NCBI GenBank assembly: GCA_032353305.1
Contig: JAUCNG010379037.1
Span: 1-11,187 of the forward strand
Direction: 5' to 3'
Source of the DNA: Cephalothrix spiralis
Lineage: Eukaryota; Nemertea; Palaeonemertea; Archinemertea; Cephalotrichidae
DNA: 11,187 nt
A program made the translations under genes and the position numbers. Positions 6,101 through 11,187 of the stretch are shown here, one piece after another. Every line of letters begins with the position of its first letter. Within the stretch, counting starts at the first letter, position 1. The notes below the pieces were generated by a model. The model had not been told where the DNA came from. It made no database searches and saw only the letters and a list, made by a program, of their open reading frames with translations.

Positions 6101-8850
6101 TCCAATAACAACAGAGAGCTATCTCAAACTTGAATTCATCAGTGGTCCAAAAGAGGTTAATAATACAGGATTCGATCTTATAATCACAGAAACAAATACA
6201 GGTTAGTCTCGCAGTTTATAAGAGCCAATGTCCGACTTTTGCAGTAAACACATGACATGAAAAATTGTTACAAACTTTTTTGCAACGGGAACCCAAATAG
6301 TGAAAGATCCAAAAATTTCAGAACTTTAGAACTTGACCCCGATTTCTTTTAACTATAATTGTGAATTGCGTATGTACATATGTGACCCTCAGTGTAATCC
6401 AACCTTAGATCCTTTTATTTATGAGACAATTAGTTTTACATTTATTATAATTATATTTGGATATCGGCACAAAGCTCATTTTTAGTATCCAAACCCAATG
6501 GTATCGCATTATAGTAATGTCTTTGAATGAAAATTTAAGATTTGTATTGTAGACGCGACCGATATTGACTAAGATAACAATCTTACAATCAAAGACTACG
6601 GTATGAATAAACTTAAGTCACTGTGGCGCCGGATGGAGTCTCCGTGGCGCATTTTTTCTTTTTTCATAAAATAATTTAATTTATATGGATTTAATGTCGT
6701 ATCCATTTTCAATGGCAATCTATAAAATAAAGCCTAAATTAATAAATACGATCAATGATAATGCTAATCTGCGAAAAAAATATTTGATGAACATTTTAAT
6801 GAATCGTCGCTGATTGTTCCTACGATTTCGTAGGATACCAATTACTCCACCAGAAAAAAGGTATACTGCCACGTCAAGGCCGATAGATCGACCACTATGA
6901 GTGACTGATTCCTAACTGTCGAATTATATAAACAACAAATTTACTCCAATAATTTTATACATTTGGAACAACATTTGTACAGTTCCATTTTCTGCTGTAT
7001 TTATTTCCTCATCAAAAACTTATTCATTTTTCTATTTAGACTTTATTTATTTGAATTCTTATCATGGGGATTTCGAATGTCAAATTTTACAAAATCATTG
7101 AAAACTATGGGATGCACAGGACTTAAAAATAAATAAATATGATAATGAACTTTTAAAAAAGGTTTGAAGAGACATAAATATGTTTCGGGGGTTTTGATTA
7201 TCAGGGCGGCGAAACTAGGGGGCCAGAGGGGGCGGAGCCCCTCACAAAAAAACGTGGGGGCTCAGCCCCCCACAGTTAACTGGTTTTGTTTGATTTTGAA
7301 AGCCTTAATAAATTTCAATCTTCTAAACGTGGTTTTCTCCAATTTTCTCTAGCGAATATTCATTTAATGAGATAATTGCCGAAAAATACTTCGAGATTCC
7401 ACAAAAATTGACCCTAAAATATTTAAAACCTAAAATTTACCGAGGCTTTAATTTGCACCCCCACCGGGCTATACCCATGGACCCCTTGACGACGGTTGAC
7501 GGGCCCCTCAACCTCATGTCTAAGGTTCAGCCCCCTCACAAAAAAATTGCTTCCACCGCCCCTGGCCCCTGTAATGATTTTCATAAAATTCCAGGAATAG
7601 AGGACTGTCTCTTAGTTGCGAAAAAAATTAATATGATCCTATCATATTGAGATGAATTTCTGTCATTCGGGCTGTGGGGGTTATGTTCCATCGTCCGAGG
7701 ACATTTCGTGTACGTATATACTGTTTTATTTTCAGGTACCTGTACTGACCAAGAATACATGTGTGCAGATATTTACTGCATTGACAAGCGATTTCAATGC
7801 GATGGTTATGTGAACTGCCCGGATAAGAGTGACGAAGATCCAAAATTTGGTTGCTATGGTAAATAATAATATTTCCATCAAAAAACTTCTTTTTTTCGGT
7901 ATACATGTATATATTATTGTATATATCATGAACAGGTCAAAAATGTAACTGATGTTGCTTCTTAGGCGCAGCCCGCCTCCTTACCCTGCCAATAATGTCC
8001 GATAAGCCCGGAAAAACCATAATAAACCTTCATTATCATACTTTATTTATCCTTTAGTATCAACGTCCGTAGCTCCACTTACAACTGCTAATGTTACAAA
8101 TGCTACAAGTCCACACACAAATGCTACTTCACCGATAACTGCTGCCACTTCTACGATTCCACGTACAACAATGAGACCAACAAAGACAGTGACAACTTTT
8201 ATGCCAATCTCTACTACACAGTCAGCCACTCAAAATGGTACGTATAAATCTTACTACACACTGCAGCTCTGAACCAGCCGCGTTTTACTCATCAACAATA
8301 TGTTTGCGGAGCATTAGGCAAAGAAAAATGTTGATTTTCGAATTTGTAATTACTACTACATATATTCAAAACCAGTATTCAAAACTACATCTGCGTGACA
8401 AATCGATATTTAGGATAATTGAAGACGAGTTGCATTGTGATTTTGAAGTTAAAATAGCTCTAGAATAGAATAAATCACAATGCTTTCCATGGAAATGACG
8501 TTCAAAATGACACTAATTAAACGCAGTTTTGACCGTCATTTCTATCGAAAATTCATTGTGATTTTGAAGTTAAAATTGCTCTAGAATAGAATAAATCACA
8601 ATGCTTTCCATGGAAATGACGTTCAAAATGACACTTTTTAAACGCAGGTTCTTAAGGATAATTTTGACCGACATTTGTTATGATTTCATTTATCAAACCA
8701 TGTCTCACATAGGCCTATTCCCTTTTAAAAGAAATTCATGCTTAATGTGAGTATCTGAGATTCTTGAGTGTCATTTTAATTATTTCAGGTTTCAACATGG
8801 TCTTCGTCACCTTAGTTGTTATAGGAACCTTTGTACTCGGGAAGTGGTAA
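3132..8850 (+). CDS. Gene 2, complete: CUB-LDLa-stalk surface protein, 263 aa
   Basis: Seven exons join without a frame break: 3132-3195, 3357-3463, 4072-4195, 6070-6201, 7736-7858, 8058-8237, 8789-8850 (792 nt including stop). Intron phases are 1, 0, 1, 1, 1, 1. Order: signal peptide (1-17 or so), CUB domain (about 22-140), LDLa domain (145-182), Thr/Ser/Pro-rich stalk (about 184-243), hydrophobic C-terminus (about 247-261). CUB and LDLa modules are extracellular binding domains, so the protein should be secreted through the ER and held at the surface by a helix or GPI anchor. Possible N-glycosylation sites are N129 (NNT), N195, N198 and N205. The CUB domain keeps only the second disulfide pair (C82-C101). 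The start is the first ATG after a TATA box and opens a clear signal peptide. The ligand is unknown; proteins of this make-up are often receptors, co-receptors or recognition factors. Confidence 0.9.
3357..3463 (+). CDS. Gene 2 exon 2: first part of CUB domain
   Basis: Acceptor TTTTTTTCAG ends at 3356 and donor GTAAGT starts at 3464. Encodes residues 22-57 (VYMESTTRLSIIKTK... to ...NADNKLS). By position this is the N-terminal strand region of the CUB domain, where two cysteines normally occur; there are none here. The homologous exon of gene 3 (10053-10174) has both. The exon ends on a codon boundary, phase 0, as in gene 3. Confidence 0.85.
3464..4071 (+). other. Gene 2 intron 2
   Basis: A 608-bp phase 0 intron. 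Besides the fold-back element it holds TACCGGTAGTAG at 3525-3536, which occurs again at 8996-9007, and AACCCGCAAAAAA near 3541, which resembles the AAACCCGCAAA of the SINE-like cluster. No alternative exon was recognised. Confidence 0.7.
3777..3957. mobile_element. 181-bp fold-back (MITE-like) element
   Basis: The arms 3777-3802 and 3932-3957 are perfect 26-bp inverted repeats; the outer end reads GTGATTGGTATGTTTTCATA. The interior holds further self-complementary pieces: CCATCAT/ATGATGG at about 3834-3850 and TCAAT/ATTGA near 3880-3894. There is no coding capacity. No clear target-site duplication could be seen (flanks TTACTT and TTTGTA), so the transposase family cannot be named. It lies in intron 2 of gene 2. 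Perfect arms suggest recent insertion or conservation as a hairpin. Confidence 0.8.
4072..4195 (+). CDS. Gene 2 exon 3: middle of CUB domain
   Basis: Acceptor CAATTTTTCAG ends at 4071. Encodes residues 58-98 (IQSKAQTMMVIAPRKIDIEG...C82...KEIY). IDIEGTMPNCESSKLVVTD fits the core CUB pattern in which a strand of the type F-x-L/I-E is followed by the third cysteine and then x-x-L-x-V-x-D. The donor is weak and ambiguous: GTGGTT after 4195 or GTTGGT after 4198. Both keep the frame and differ by one glycine. I prefer 4195 because G at the third intron base is closer to consensus. Confidence 0.83.
4632..4740. repeat. Perfect 51-bp direct duplication, period 58
   Basis: TGTGACCGACTGAAATTAAG and the following 31 bases, ending CACATACCT, occur at 4632-4682 and again at 4690-4740 without a difference. 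A 7-bp AT spacer (ACATATA) lies between them. Lack of divergence implies a recent local duplication. It lies in intron 3 of gene 2. Confidence 0.95.
4817..5625. repeat. Degenerate AT-rich repeat tract
   Basis: A loose family of phrases recurs: TCACAATTTGTTCA or variants, followed by GAAAG and then ATTGTAAAA. Examples are near 4850-4930, 5022-5045, 5071-5095, 5311-5340, 5412-5460, 5487-5515 and 5600-5618. The pair 4851-4930 (GAAAGGGCGATGATTGTAAA ... AAGAGTTATTTATACT) and 5438-5517 (GAAAGGGTGTTTATTGTAAA ... AAGAGTTATTTGTACT) is the closest. This looks like an old, decayed tandem array or diverged copies of one element, in intron 3 of gene 2. It is non-coding. Confidence 0.45.
5639..6030 (+). 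repeat. Cluster of CGTG-pair motifs
   Basis: The motif CGTGCANCGTGATTTT or CGTGAAACGTGATTT occurs repeatedly on one strand, starting at 5640, 5671, 5727 (partial), 5755, 5785, 5954 and 6016 (CGTGAATTCGTGAAT). A lone CGTGAAATT is at 5708. The first five are roughly 28-56 bp apart, and the sequence between them is not repeated. The two CGTG cores inside a motif are 8-9 bp apart. The cluster ends about 40 bp before exon 4 of gene 2. It may be a decayed satellite or an array of protein-binding sites. Confidence 0.6.
6070..6201 (+). CDS. Gene 2 exon 4: C-terminal half of CUB domain
   Basis: Encodes residues 99-142 (EWCGKTLPEKFPITTESYLK, then LEFISG...NNTGFDLIITETNT). This matches the CUB consensus CG...LP..F..T....L.L.F.S......GF.L.I closely: C101 is the fourth cysteine, S/F and GF are the expected core positions, and LIITE is the last strand. 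N129-N130-T131 is an N-glycosylation sequon. The donor GTTAGT starts at 6202; phase 1 at both ends. Confidence 0.9.
6202..7203 (+). other. Gene 2 intron 4, first two thirds
   Basis: AT-rich, without a recognised exon. Small structures seen: a perfect 8-bp hairpin TCCTACGA-TT-TCGTAGGA at 6818-6835, and GTGGCGC occurring twice within 30 bp near 6624-6650. Neither is assigned a function. Confidence 0.6.
7204..7575. repeat. Paired GC-rich blocks in intron 4
   Basis: Two GC-rich blocks lie about 340 bp apart in an AT-rich intron. The word GGGGCCAGAGGGGGCGG at 7219-7235 has a near reverse complement, CCGCCCCTGGCCCC, at 7556-7569, giving an imperfect inverted pair. In addition, GAGCCCCTCACAAAAAAA near 7236 is repeated in the same direction as CAGCCCCCTCACAAAAAAA at 7528. 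GTGGGGGCTCAGCCCCCCAC at 7254-7273 is itself a near-perfect hairpin. This could be the ends of a non-autonomous transposon or two fragments of one GC-rich element. The stretch between has no protein-coding signal. Confidence 0.45.
7736..7858 (+). CDS. Gene 2 exon 5: LDLa domain
   Basis: Acceptor GTTTTATTTTCAG ends at 7735 and donor GTAAAT starts at 7859; symmetric phase 1-1. Encodes residues 143-183 with six cysteines (C145, C152, C157, C164, C170, C182). The pattern is C..QEYMC...YCID..FQCDGYVNCPDKSDED....C. D165 and the DKSDE box (D172, D175, E176) are the calcium-binding residues of the family, so the module looks functional. It lies directly after the CUB domain without a linker exon. Confidence 0.95.
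8058..8237 (+). CDS. Gene 2 exon 6: Thr/Ser/Pro-rich stalk
   Basis: Acceptor TATCCTTTAG ends at 8057 and donor GTACGT starts at 8238. 60 residues (about 184-243) are dominated by Thr, Ser, Ala and Pro (for example TSVAPLTTANVTNATSPHT). There are three N-glycosylation sequons (N195, N198, N205), many potential O-glycosylation sites and no cysteine. This is typical of a mucin-like rod that holds binding domains away from the membrane. At 180 nt and phase 1-1, it can be skipped without breaking the frame. Gene 1 has no visible equivalent. The open frame on the opposite strand (8047-8229) is only its antisense shadow. Confidence 0.9.
8238..8788 (+). other. Gene 2 intron 6 (551 bp)
   Basis: Phase 1 intron with donor GTACGT and acceptor TTTTAATTATTTCAG. 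Nearly half is the 121-bp double-hairpin repeat. The rest is AT-rich and includes CATAGGCCTATT near 8709. The open frame 8235-8468 begins inside exon 6 in another frame and is not coding. Confidence 0.8.
8432..8681. repeat. 121-bp tandem repeat with two hairpins per unit
   Basis: Copy 1 starts at about 8433 and copy 2 at about 8554. They are nearly identical for about 85 bp; copy 2 then carries about 14 extra bases (8648-8661). Each unit contains: (a) arms GCATTGTGATTT (8432-8443) and AAATCACAATGC (8472-8483); (b) the 12-bp palindrome TTTCCATGGAAA (8484-8495); (c) arms GAAATGACGTTCAAAA (8492-8507) and TTTTGACCGTCATTTC (8527-8542), 15 of 16 matching. TGACGT is the core of a cAMP-response-type site, but the match is short. 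The repeat lies in intron 6 of gene 2, and a partial copy is at 9028-9062. Confidence 0.9.
8789..8850 (+). CDS. Gene 2 exon 7: hydrophobic C-terminus
   Basis: Completes a glycine codon and adds FNMVFVTLVVIGTFVLGKW, then TAA at 8848-8850. About 15 residues are hydrophobic, followed by only LGKW. This may be a short C-terminal membrane helix with almost no cytoplasmic tail, or a GPI-attachment signal with a small residue (N or G just before FNM) as the anchor site. It is the same design as the last exon of gene 1. Confidence 0.9.
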
Positions 8851-8901
8851 TCAAGAATTACATTTTGAATTGCTATACTACTACTCTTTGGCTAAAGAAT
8901 G

Positions 8902-8907
8902 AATAAA
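8902..8907 (+). terminator. Gene 2 poly(A) signal AATAAA
   Basis: Canonical AATAAA within AATGAATAAACCC, 52 nt after the gene 2 stop codon. It sets the 3' end of gene 2 before the spacer to gene 3. Confidence 0.75.
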
Positions 8908-9027
8908 CCCGTAAAAATACCTTACAAAAAAGATATTACAATTTAGAGTCTAACTCTAGTCAGTCTACTCATTATTGTCCCATAGATGTCAAAGATACCG
9001 GTAGTAGTTAAAGTGGAGGAAAACTTC

Positions 9028-9062
9028 AAAATCACAATTCTTTCCATGGAAATGACGTTCAA
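9028..9062. repeat. Third, partial copy of the 121-bp repeat
   Basis: AAATCACAATTCTTTCCATG and the following GAAATGACGTTCAA match the unit interior at 8472-8506 with one or two changes. The left hairpin arm and the downstream arm are absent. It lies about 120 bp after the gene 2 poly(A) signal, so the repeat is dispersed as well as tandem. Confidence 0.8.
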
Positions 9063-9252
9063 GAAGACTTTAAAAAAACATCTGTAGGTCTATGTTAGAT
9101 ACATATAGTTTTAAAATAACTGGACCCATATAATTCAACTCAAATACCCTAATTCAATACAATGATTTAATATTTGACCTTTTATATTTTTTATATATTG
9201 TATTTTAATGTTCAGACAATAAGACAGTATCTAAAATAATTGAGACCTTGAT

Positions 9253-9373
9253 TGTTTTATCATATTCTTATAAGTTAAGTATTTGTTTATCTTACAAATA
9301 CGTTAGGCCCTTTATAACAGATGTTTTATCATATTCTTATAAGTTCAGTCTTTTGTTATCTTATAAATACGTT
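9253..9373. repeat. Tandem 52-bp duplication, period 69, upstream of gene 3
   Basis: TGTTTTATCATATTCTTATA at 9253 and at 9322 begins two 52-bp copies that end in AAATACGTT. They differ at several positions (AAGTATTTGTTTATCTTAC versus CAGTCTTTTGTTATCTTAT). The second copy ends 40 bp before the TATA box of gene 3, so the duplication lies in the proximal promoter. Confidence 0.88.
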
Positions 9374-9412
9374 TAAACGTAATACAACAAATATAATACA
9401 TGGTCAGATGAT

Positions 9413-9419
9413 TATATAA
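9413..9419 (+). promoter_or_regulatory. Gene 3 TATA box
   Basis: TATATAA, 84 bp upstream of the chosen start codon at 9504. Initiation about 30 bp downstream would be near 9443-9450. The words after it (TTATTTCGTAT) loosely resemble those after the gene 2 box (CTCTTTGTAT), which may reflect a duplicated promoter, though the match is too short to prove it. Confidence 0.45.
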
Positions 9420-9468
9420 ATTATTTCGTATGATAGATAAAATCCGAAATAGGTGTTGACGTTTCAAA

Positions 9469-9504
9469 ATGATTCTAAGATTATTATTAATCAATATTAC
9501 TTGA
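9469..9504 (+). promoter_or_regulatory. Upstream ORF overlapping the gene 3 start
   Basis: ATG at 9469 opens an 11-codon frame (MILRLLLINIT) closed by TGA at 9502-9504. The A of that TGA is the first base of the gene 3 ATG, giving the overlap TGATG. If transcription begins near the TATA-predicted site, ribosomes would meet this ATG first, and translation of gene 3 would need leaky scanning or reinitiation. If transcription starts after 9469, the frame is irrelevant. Confidence 0.45.
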
Positions 9505-9579
9505 TGTATCTATCTATTTCTCTACTTTCACTCTGGATAAATATCATCCGCGTCTCTTCTACGGCTACAATCAACCATG
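9504..9579 (+). CDS. Gene 3 exon 1: signal peptide
   Basis: Encodes MYLSISLLSLWINIIRVSST, then ATINH and one base of the next codon; donor GTAAGA at 9580. The hydrophobic core LSISLLSLWINII followed by SSTA suggests signal peptidase cleavage at about residue 21. The exon is slightly longer than its gene 2 counterpart (76 versus 64 nt) and ends in the same phase. Confidence 0.82.
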
Positions 9580-11187
9580 GTAAGAATTAACTATTTTTAT
9601 TTCAATATAATATCTTTTAAACTTATCCAGCGTGACCAAAAGTCTGGAAATATCAAAATATAAAAAATGTCATGGAATTGTCATGGAATTTTTTTGAAAT
9701 GGGCCTAATACTGGAATTGCCATGGAAATCGAATATATCGACTATTTCTCGCTTGCTGTGAGATTTCGCAAGTAAATAAATGAAAGAAAAAAATATCGCC
9801 TCGCTTCGCTCGACCTAAATGTTTTAATAACCTGATCTAATCCACTTCAAAATGGCTTGATATTTTCGTCAGGAAAGCATGGAATTTCATTGTAATGATT
9901 TTATTTACCACCCTGGCATCCTTTCATTTTTCGTTTCAATATATATCTTAAAGTCTTTATAAATTGGAAATATTAAAAGTAAGAGCCATAGAGAGACTGA
10001 TTTTACTATTAATGGTTTTTATAACCTGAACTAATTTTTAATTTTATCCCAGTTTTCATGGACGAACAATGTTCGAAAACGATTGGAGTAGAAGACCGTG
10101 CCGATGTTGATGACCTTTGGCTGAGTCGAGCCAGGGATGATAAAGTTGCTCCGCACGCCAACTGTAGCATAGTGGTAAGCACTTTTTTGCACGTTCCGTT
10201 CTTTTATTCTGTGTAGTTGTAGCCTAGGATAAGTTTCTCTTCAATTACAATTGTACATGATGAAATGCCATACAAAGTTAGGATTTCACTAACGTTAAAT
10301 GGATTGGGATTTGTTCAAAAATTAGACCTCTAAATTTACTTGTTCCTAAATTGATACCCGAAATTACTCTTCTTTAACTCGAAATTACATTTAGATTGCG
10401 TACAAATTCGGGGAAATTTGTCAATTTCGACACCAAATACTTAATGACCTCTCCACCGTGTTTGTAGTCCAGAATTATTTTTATCTGTAAACAAAATTAT
10501 TTCTAGCTAATTAAGCTTGATAATAATGTACATTTTGCTTAAGTCATTTTCAATTTATTACTATCATGATTTCAGCTCAAAGGACCTTATAAAAAAGCGT
10601 TAAACGTAATCTTCCGTAAGTTTGATATCGACTGTGGAACTTCGTCGCTGACTTTAAAAGATCATGTATCCGGCCAAAAGCTTGGTAAGTAGGCCCCTAA
10701 AAAGTCAAAACGTCATAAAAACCTGTGGTTCCCAGGTCAATTAAAAATCACGGAATTGGGGCCCTATAACCCATCAACCCTTATATTTTTGGCAAGCTTG
10801 TGGAAATTCTACGTGTAAGTTTGTATTTTCGAAAGGGTCGGCCCAATTACAATTTTTCGAGATTTTTGCGGGGGGGCTAAAAATGGGGTCTGAACCGAAA
10901 GTTCAATAAACCTGTGAATTATCGATGCTCTACATGTACATGTATTAGAATAGGAAGTTATTGAATGTTATCTCCGTGCTATATTTGGTTTGTTTGACTA
11001 TTTTGCAAAGCATTACTGAAATAAAACTCAAACAACGATAGATATAGATGTCATGGTGTTATTAATAAAATATTTTTTCACACAGAAACCCCTCATTGTG
11101 GTGATGAAAATAGTATGATAAGGTCCCTGCTCAAAACCAAGTATAATATTCTTGAAGTTTCATACACTTCTAAAGTGAACCAAGGCA
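9504..11187 (+). CDS. Gene 3, 5' part: signal peptide and CUB domain
   Basis: Four exons join in frame: 9504-9579, 10053-10174, 10576-10684 and 11086 to the window edge (136 complete codons). Introns are phase 1, 0 and 1, exactly as in gene 2 and at the same points of the domain. The signal peptide (1-21 or so) is followed by a CUB domain with all four canonical cysteines: C32, C63, C86 and C107. The fourth exon stops in mid-domain at QG, just where the conserved GF of CUB domains should follow. An LDLa exon and an anchor exon are expected beyond the window by analogy with gene 2. ATG 9504 was chosen over ATG 9469 because the latter meets a stop after 11 codons. The CUB call is firm; the role is unknown. 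Confidence 0.87.
9580..10052 (+). other. Gene 3 intron 1
   Basis: A 473-bp phase 1 intron. It contains a repeated phrase GTCATGGAATT at about 9669 and 9680, with a relative TGGAATTGCCATGGAA near 9712 and GCATGGAATTTCAT near 9878. A short hairpin-like CGCCTCGCTTCGCTCG lies near 9796-9811. These look like fragments of dispersed repeats. No exon was recognised. Confidence 0.65.
10053..10174 (+). CDS. Gene 3 exon 2: first part of CUB domain
   Basis: Acceptor TTTTATCCCAG ends at 10052 and donor GTAAGC starts at 10175. Encodes residues 26-66 and carries the first CUB disulfide pair, C32 (DEQCSKTI) and C63 (HANCSIV). The 31-residue spacing is slightly longer than usual for CUB domains, with an acidic/basic insertion (VEDRADVDDLW...RARDD). 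N62-C-S is a possible but poor glycosylation site. The exon ends in phase 0. Confidence 0.87.
10175..10575 (+). other. Gene 3 intron 2
   Basis: A 401-bp phase 0 intron, AT-rich, in which I see no repeat, hairpin or exon worth listing. Donor GTAAGC, acceptor ATCATGATTTCAG. Confidence 0.75.
10576..10684 (+). CDS. Gene 3 exon 3: middle of CUB domain
   Basis: Encodes residues 67-102 (LKGPYKKALNVIFRKFDIDC, then GTSSLTLKDHVSGQKL). This is a strong CUB signature: the strand pattern L.V.F..FDI, then C86, then S.L.L.D. It is much closer to the family consensus than the equivalent exon of gene 2. Donor GTAAGT at 10685; ends in phase 1. Confidence 0.9.
10685..11085 (+). other. Gene 3 intron 3
   Basis: A 401-bp phase 1 intron, by coincidence the same length as intron 2. 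It includes a G run (GCGGGGGGGCT) near 10869 and TACATGTACATGTA near 10932-10945, but no recognised element or exon. Acceptor TTTTTTCACACAG. Confidence 0.7.
11086..11187 (+). CDS. Gene 3 exon 4, cut by window edge: end of CUB domain
   Basis: Encodes from residue 103 (ETPHCGDENSMIRSLLKTKY, then NILEVSYTSKVNQG). C107-G is the conserved CG that follows the third cysteine. NILEVSYTS is the L.V.F.S strand, and the sequence breaks off before the expected GF. The matching exon in gene 2 is 132 nt, so about 30 nt of this exon should remain beyond the edge. Confidence 0.87.

Larger units (their letters stand above)
8908..9412. other. Spacer between genes 2 and 3
   Basis: About 500 bp with no coding signal. 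It carries TACCGGTAGTAG (8996-9007), the partial 121-bp repeat and the 69-bp-period duplication, each listed separately. The remainder is AT-rich. Confidence 0.65.

Noticed and set aside
7164-7650. Two + frames, 7164-7352 and 7408-7650
   Set aside because: Both are in intron 4 of gene 2 and are made of the GC-rich blocks; no domain and no splice sites linking them in frame with gene 2.
7628-7929. Two - frames over the LDLa exon
   Set aside because: Antisense shadows of gene 2 exon 5; the + strand has six ordered cysteines and proper splice sites.
8047-8229. 60-codon hydrophobic - frame
   Set aside because: Antisense of the Thr/Ser-rich stalk exon; its Val/Ala-rich peptide follows from reverse-complementing Thr and Ala codons.
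8235-8468. 77-codon + frame
   Set aside because: Begins in the last bases of exon 6 in another frame and runs through the intron into the 121-bp repeat.
9469-9504. ATG 9469 as the gene 3 start codon
   Set aside because: It meets a stop after 11 codons; ATG 9504 opens a signal peptide that splices in frame to the CUB exons.

Overview
The window is nuclear DNA from an animal, most likely a marine invertebrate. The genes are split into short exons of 62-180 nt with GT..AG introns, and the background is AT-rich and full of repeats, including a tRNA-derived SINE-like element, a fold-back MITE-like element, minisatellites and locally duplicated blocks. Palindromic words such as TAGGCCTA-type and TACCGGTA also recur. 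The phylum cannot be settled from the sequence alone; a mollusc, other lophotrochozoan, echinoderm or hemichordate would all fit. No long open reading frame is a gene here, because all coding sequence lies in spliced exons.

Three genes lie head to tail on the + strand. Gene 1 (about 1418-2411) is only a 3' end: one LDL-receptor class A (LDLa) exon, a terminal exon coding a hydrophobic C-terminus, and an AATAAA signal. Gene 2 (3132-8850, poly(A) signal 8902) is complete: seven exons give 263 residues arranged as signal peptide, CUB domain, LDLa domain, Thr/Ser/Pro-rich stalk and hydrophobic C-terminal anchor. Gene 3 (9504 to past 11187) is a 5' end: signal peptide and most of a CUB domain. Genes 2 and 3 share the same intron phases at the same domain positions (1, 0, 1). 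Genes 1 and 2 share the phase 1-1 LDLa exon followed by a very short last exon. The three therefore look like tandem paralogues of one family of small secreted or membrane-anchored CUB-LDLa proteins.

The paralogues differ in useful ways. Gene 2 has lost the first CUB disulfide pair, which gene 3 keeps. Gene 1 shows no Thr-rich stalk exon between LDLa and anchor, and repeats fill the corresponding intron. The likely role is extracellular ligand or carbohydrate/protein recognition at the cell surface, but no specific function can be assigned.

Non-coding layout: 1-195 is a 16-bp minisatellite. 301-680 holds a thrice-repeated motif, two copies of which form an inverted pair. 1624-2232 is a composite SINE-like cluster in the last intron of gene 1. 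2412-3087 is intergenic, with an odd hydrophobic open frame. Intron 2 of gene 2 carries a 181-bp fold-back element with perfect 26-bp arms. Intron 3 carries a 51-bp perfect duplication, a degenerate AT-rich repeat and a cluster of CGTG-N-CGTGATTT motifs. Intron 4 carries paired GC-rich blocks. Intron 6 carries a tandem 121-bp double-hairpin repeat. The gene 2/gene 3 spacer carries a further fragment of that repeat and a 69-bp duplication just upstream of the gene 3 TATA box.
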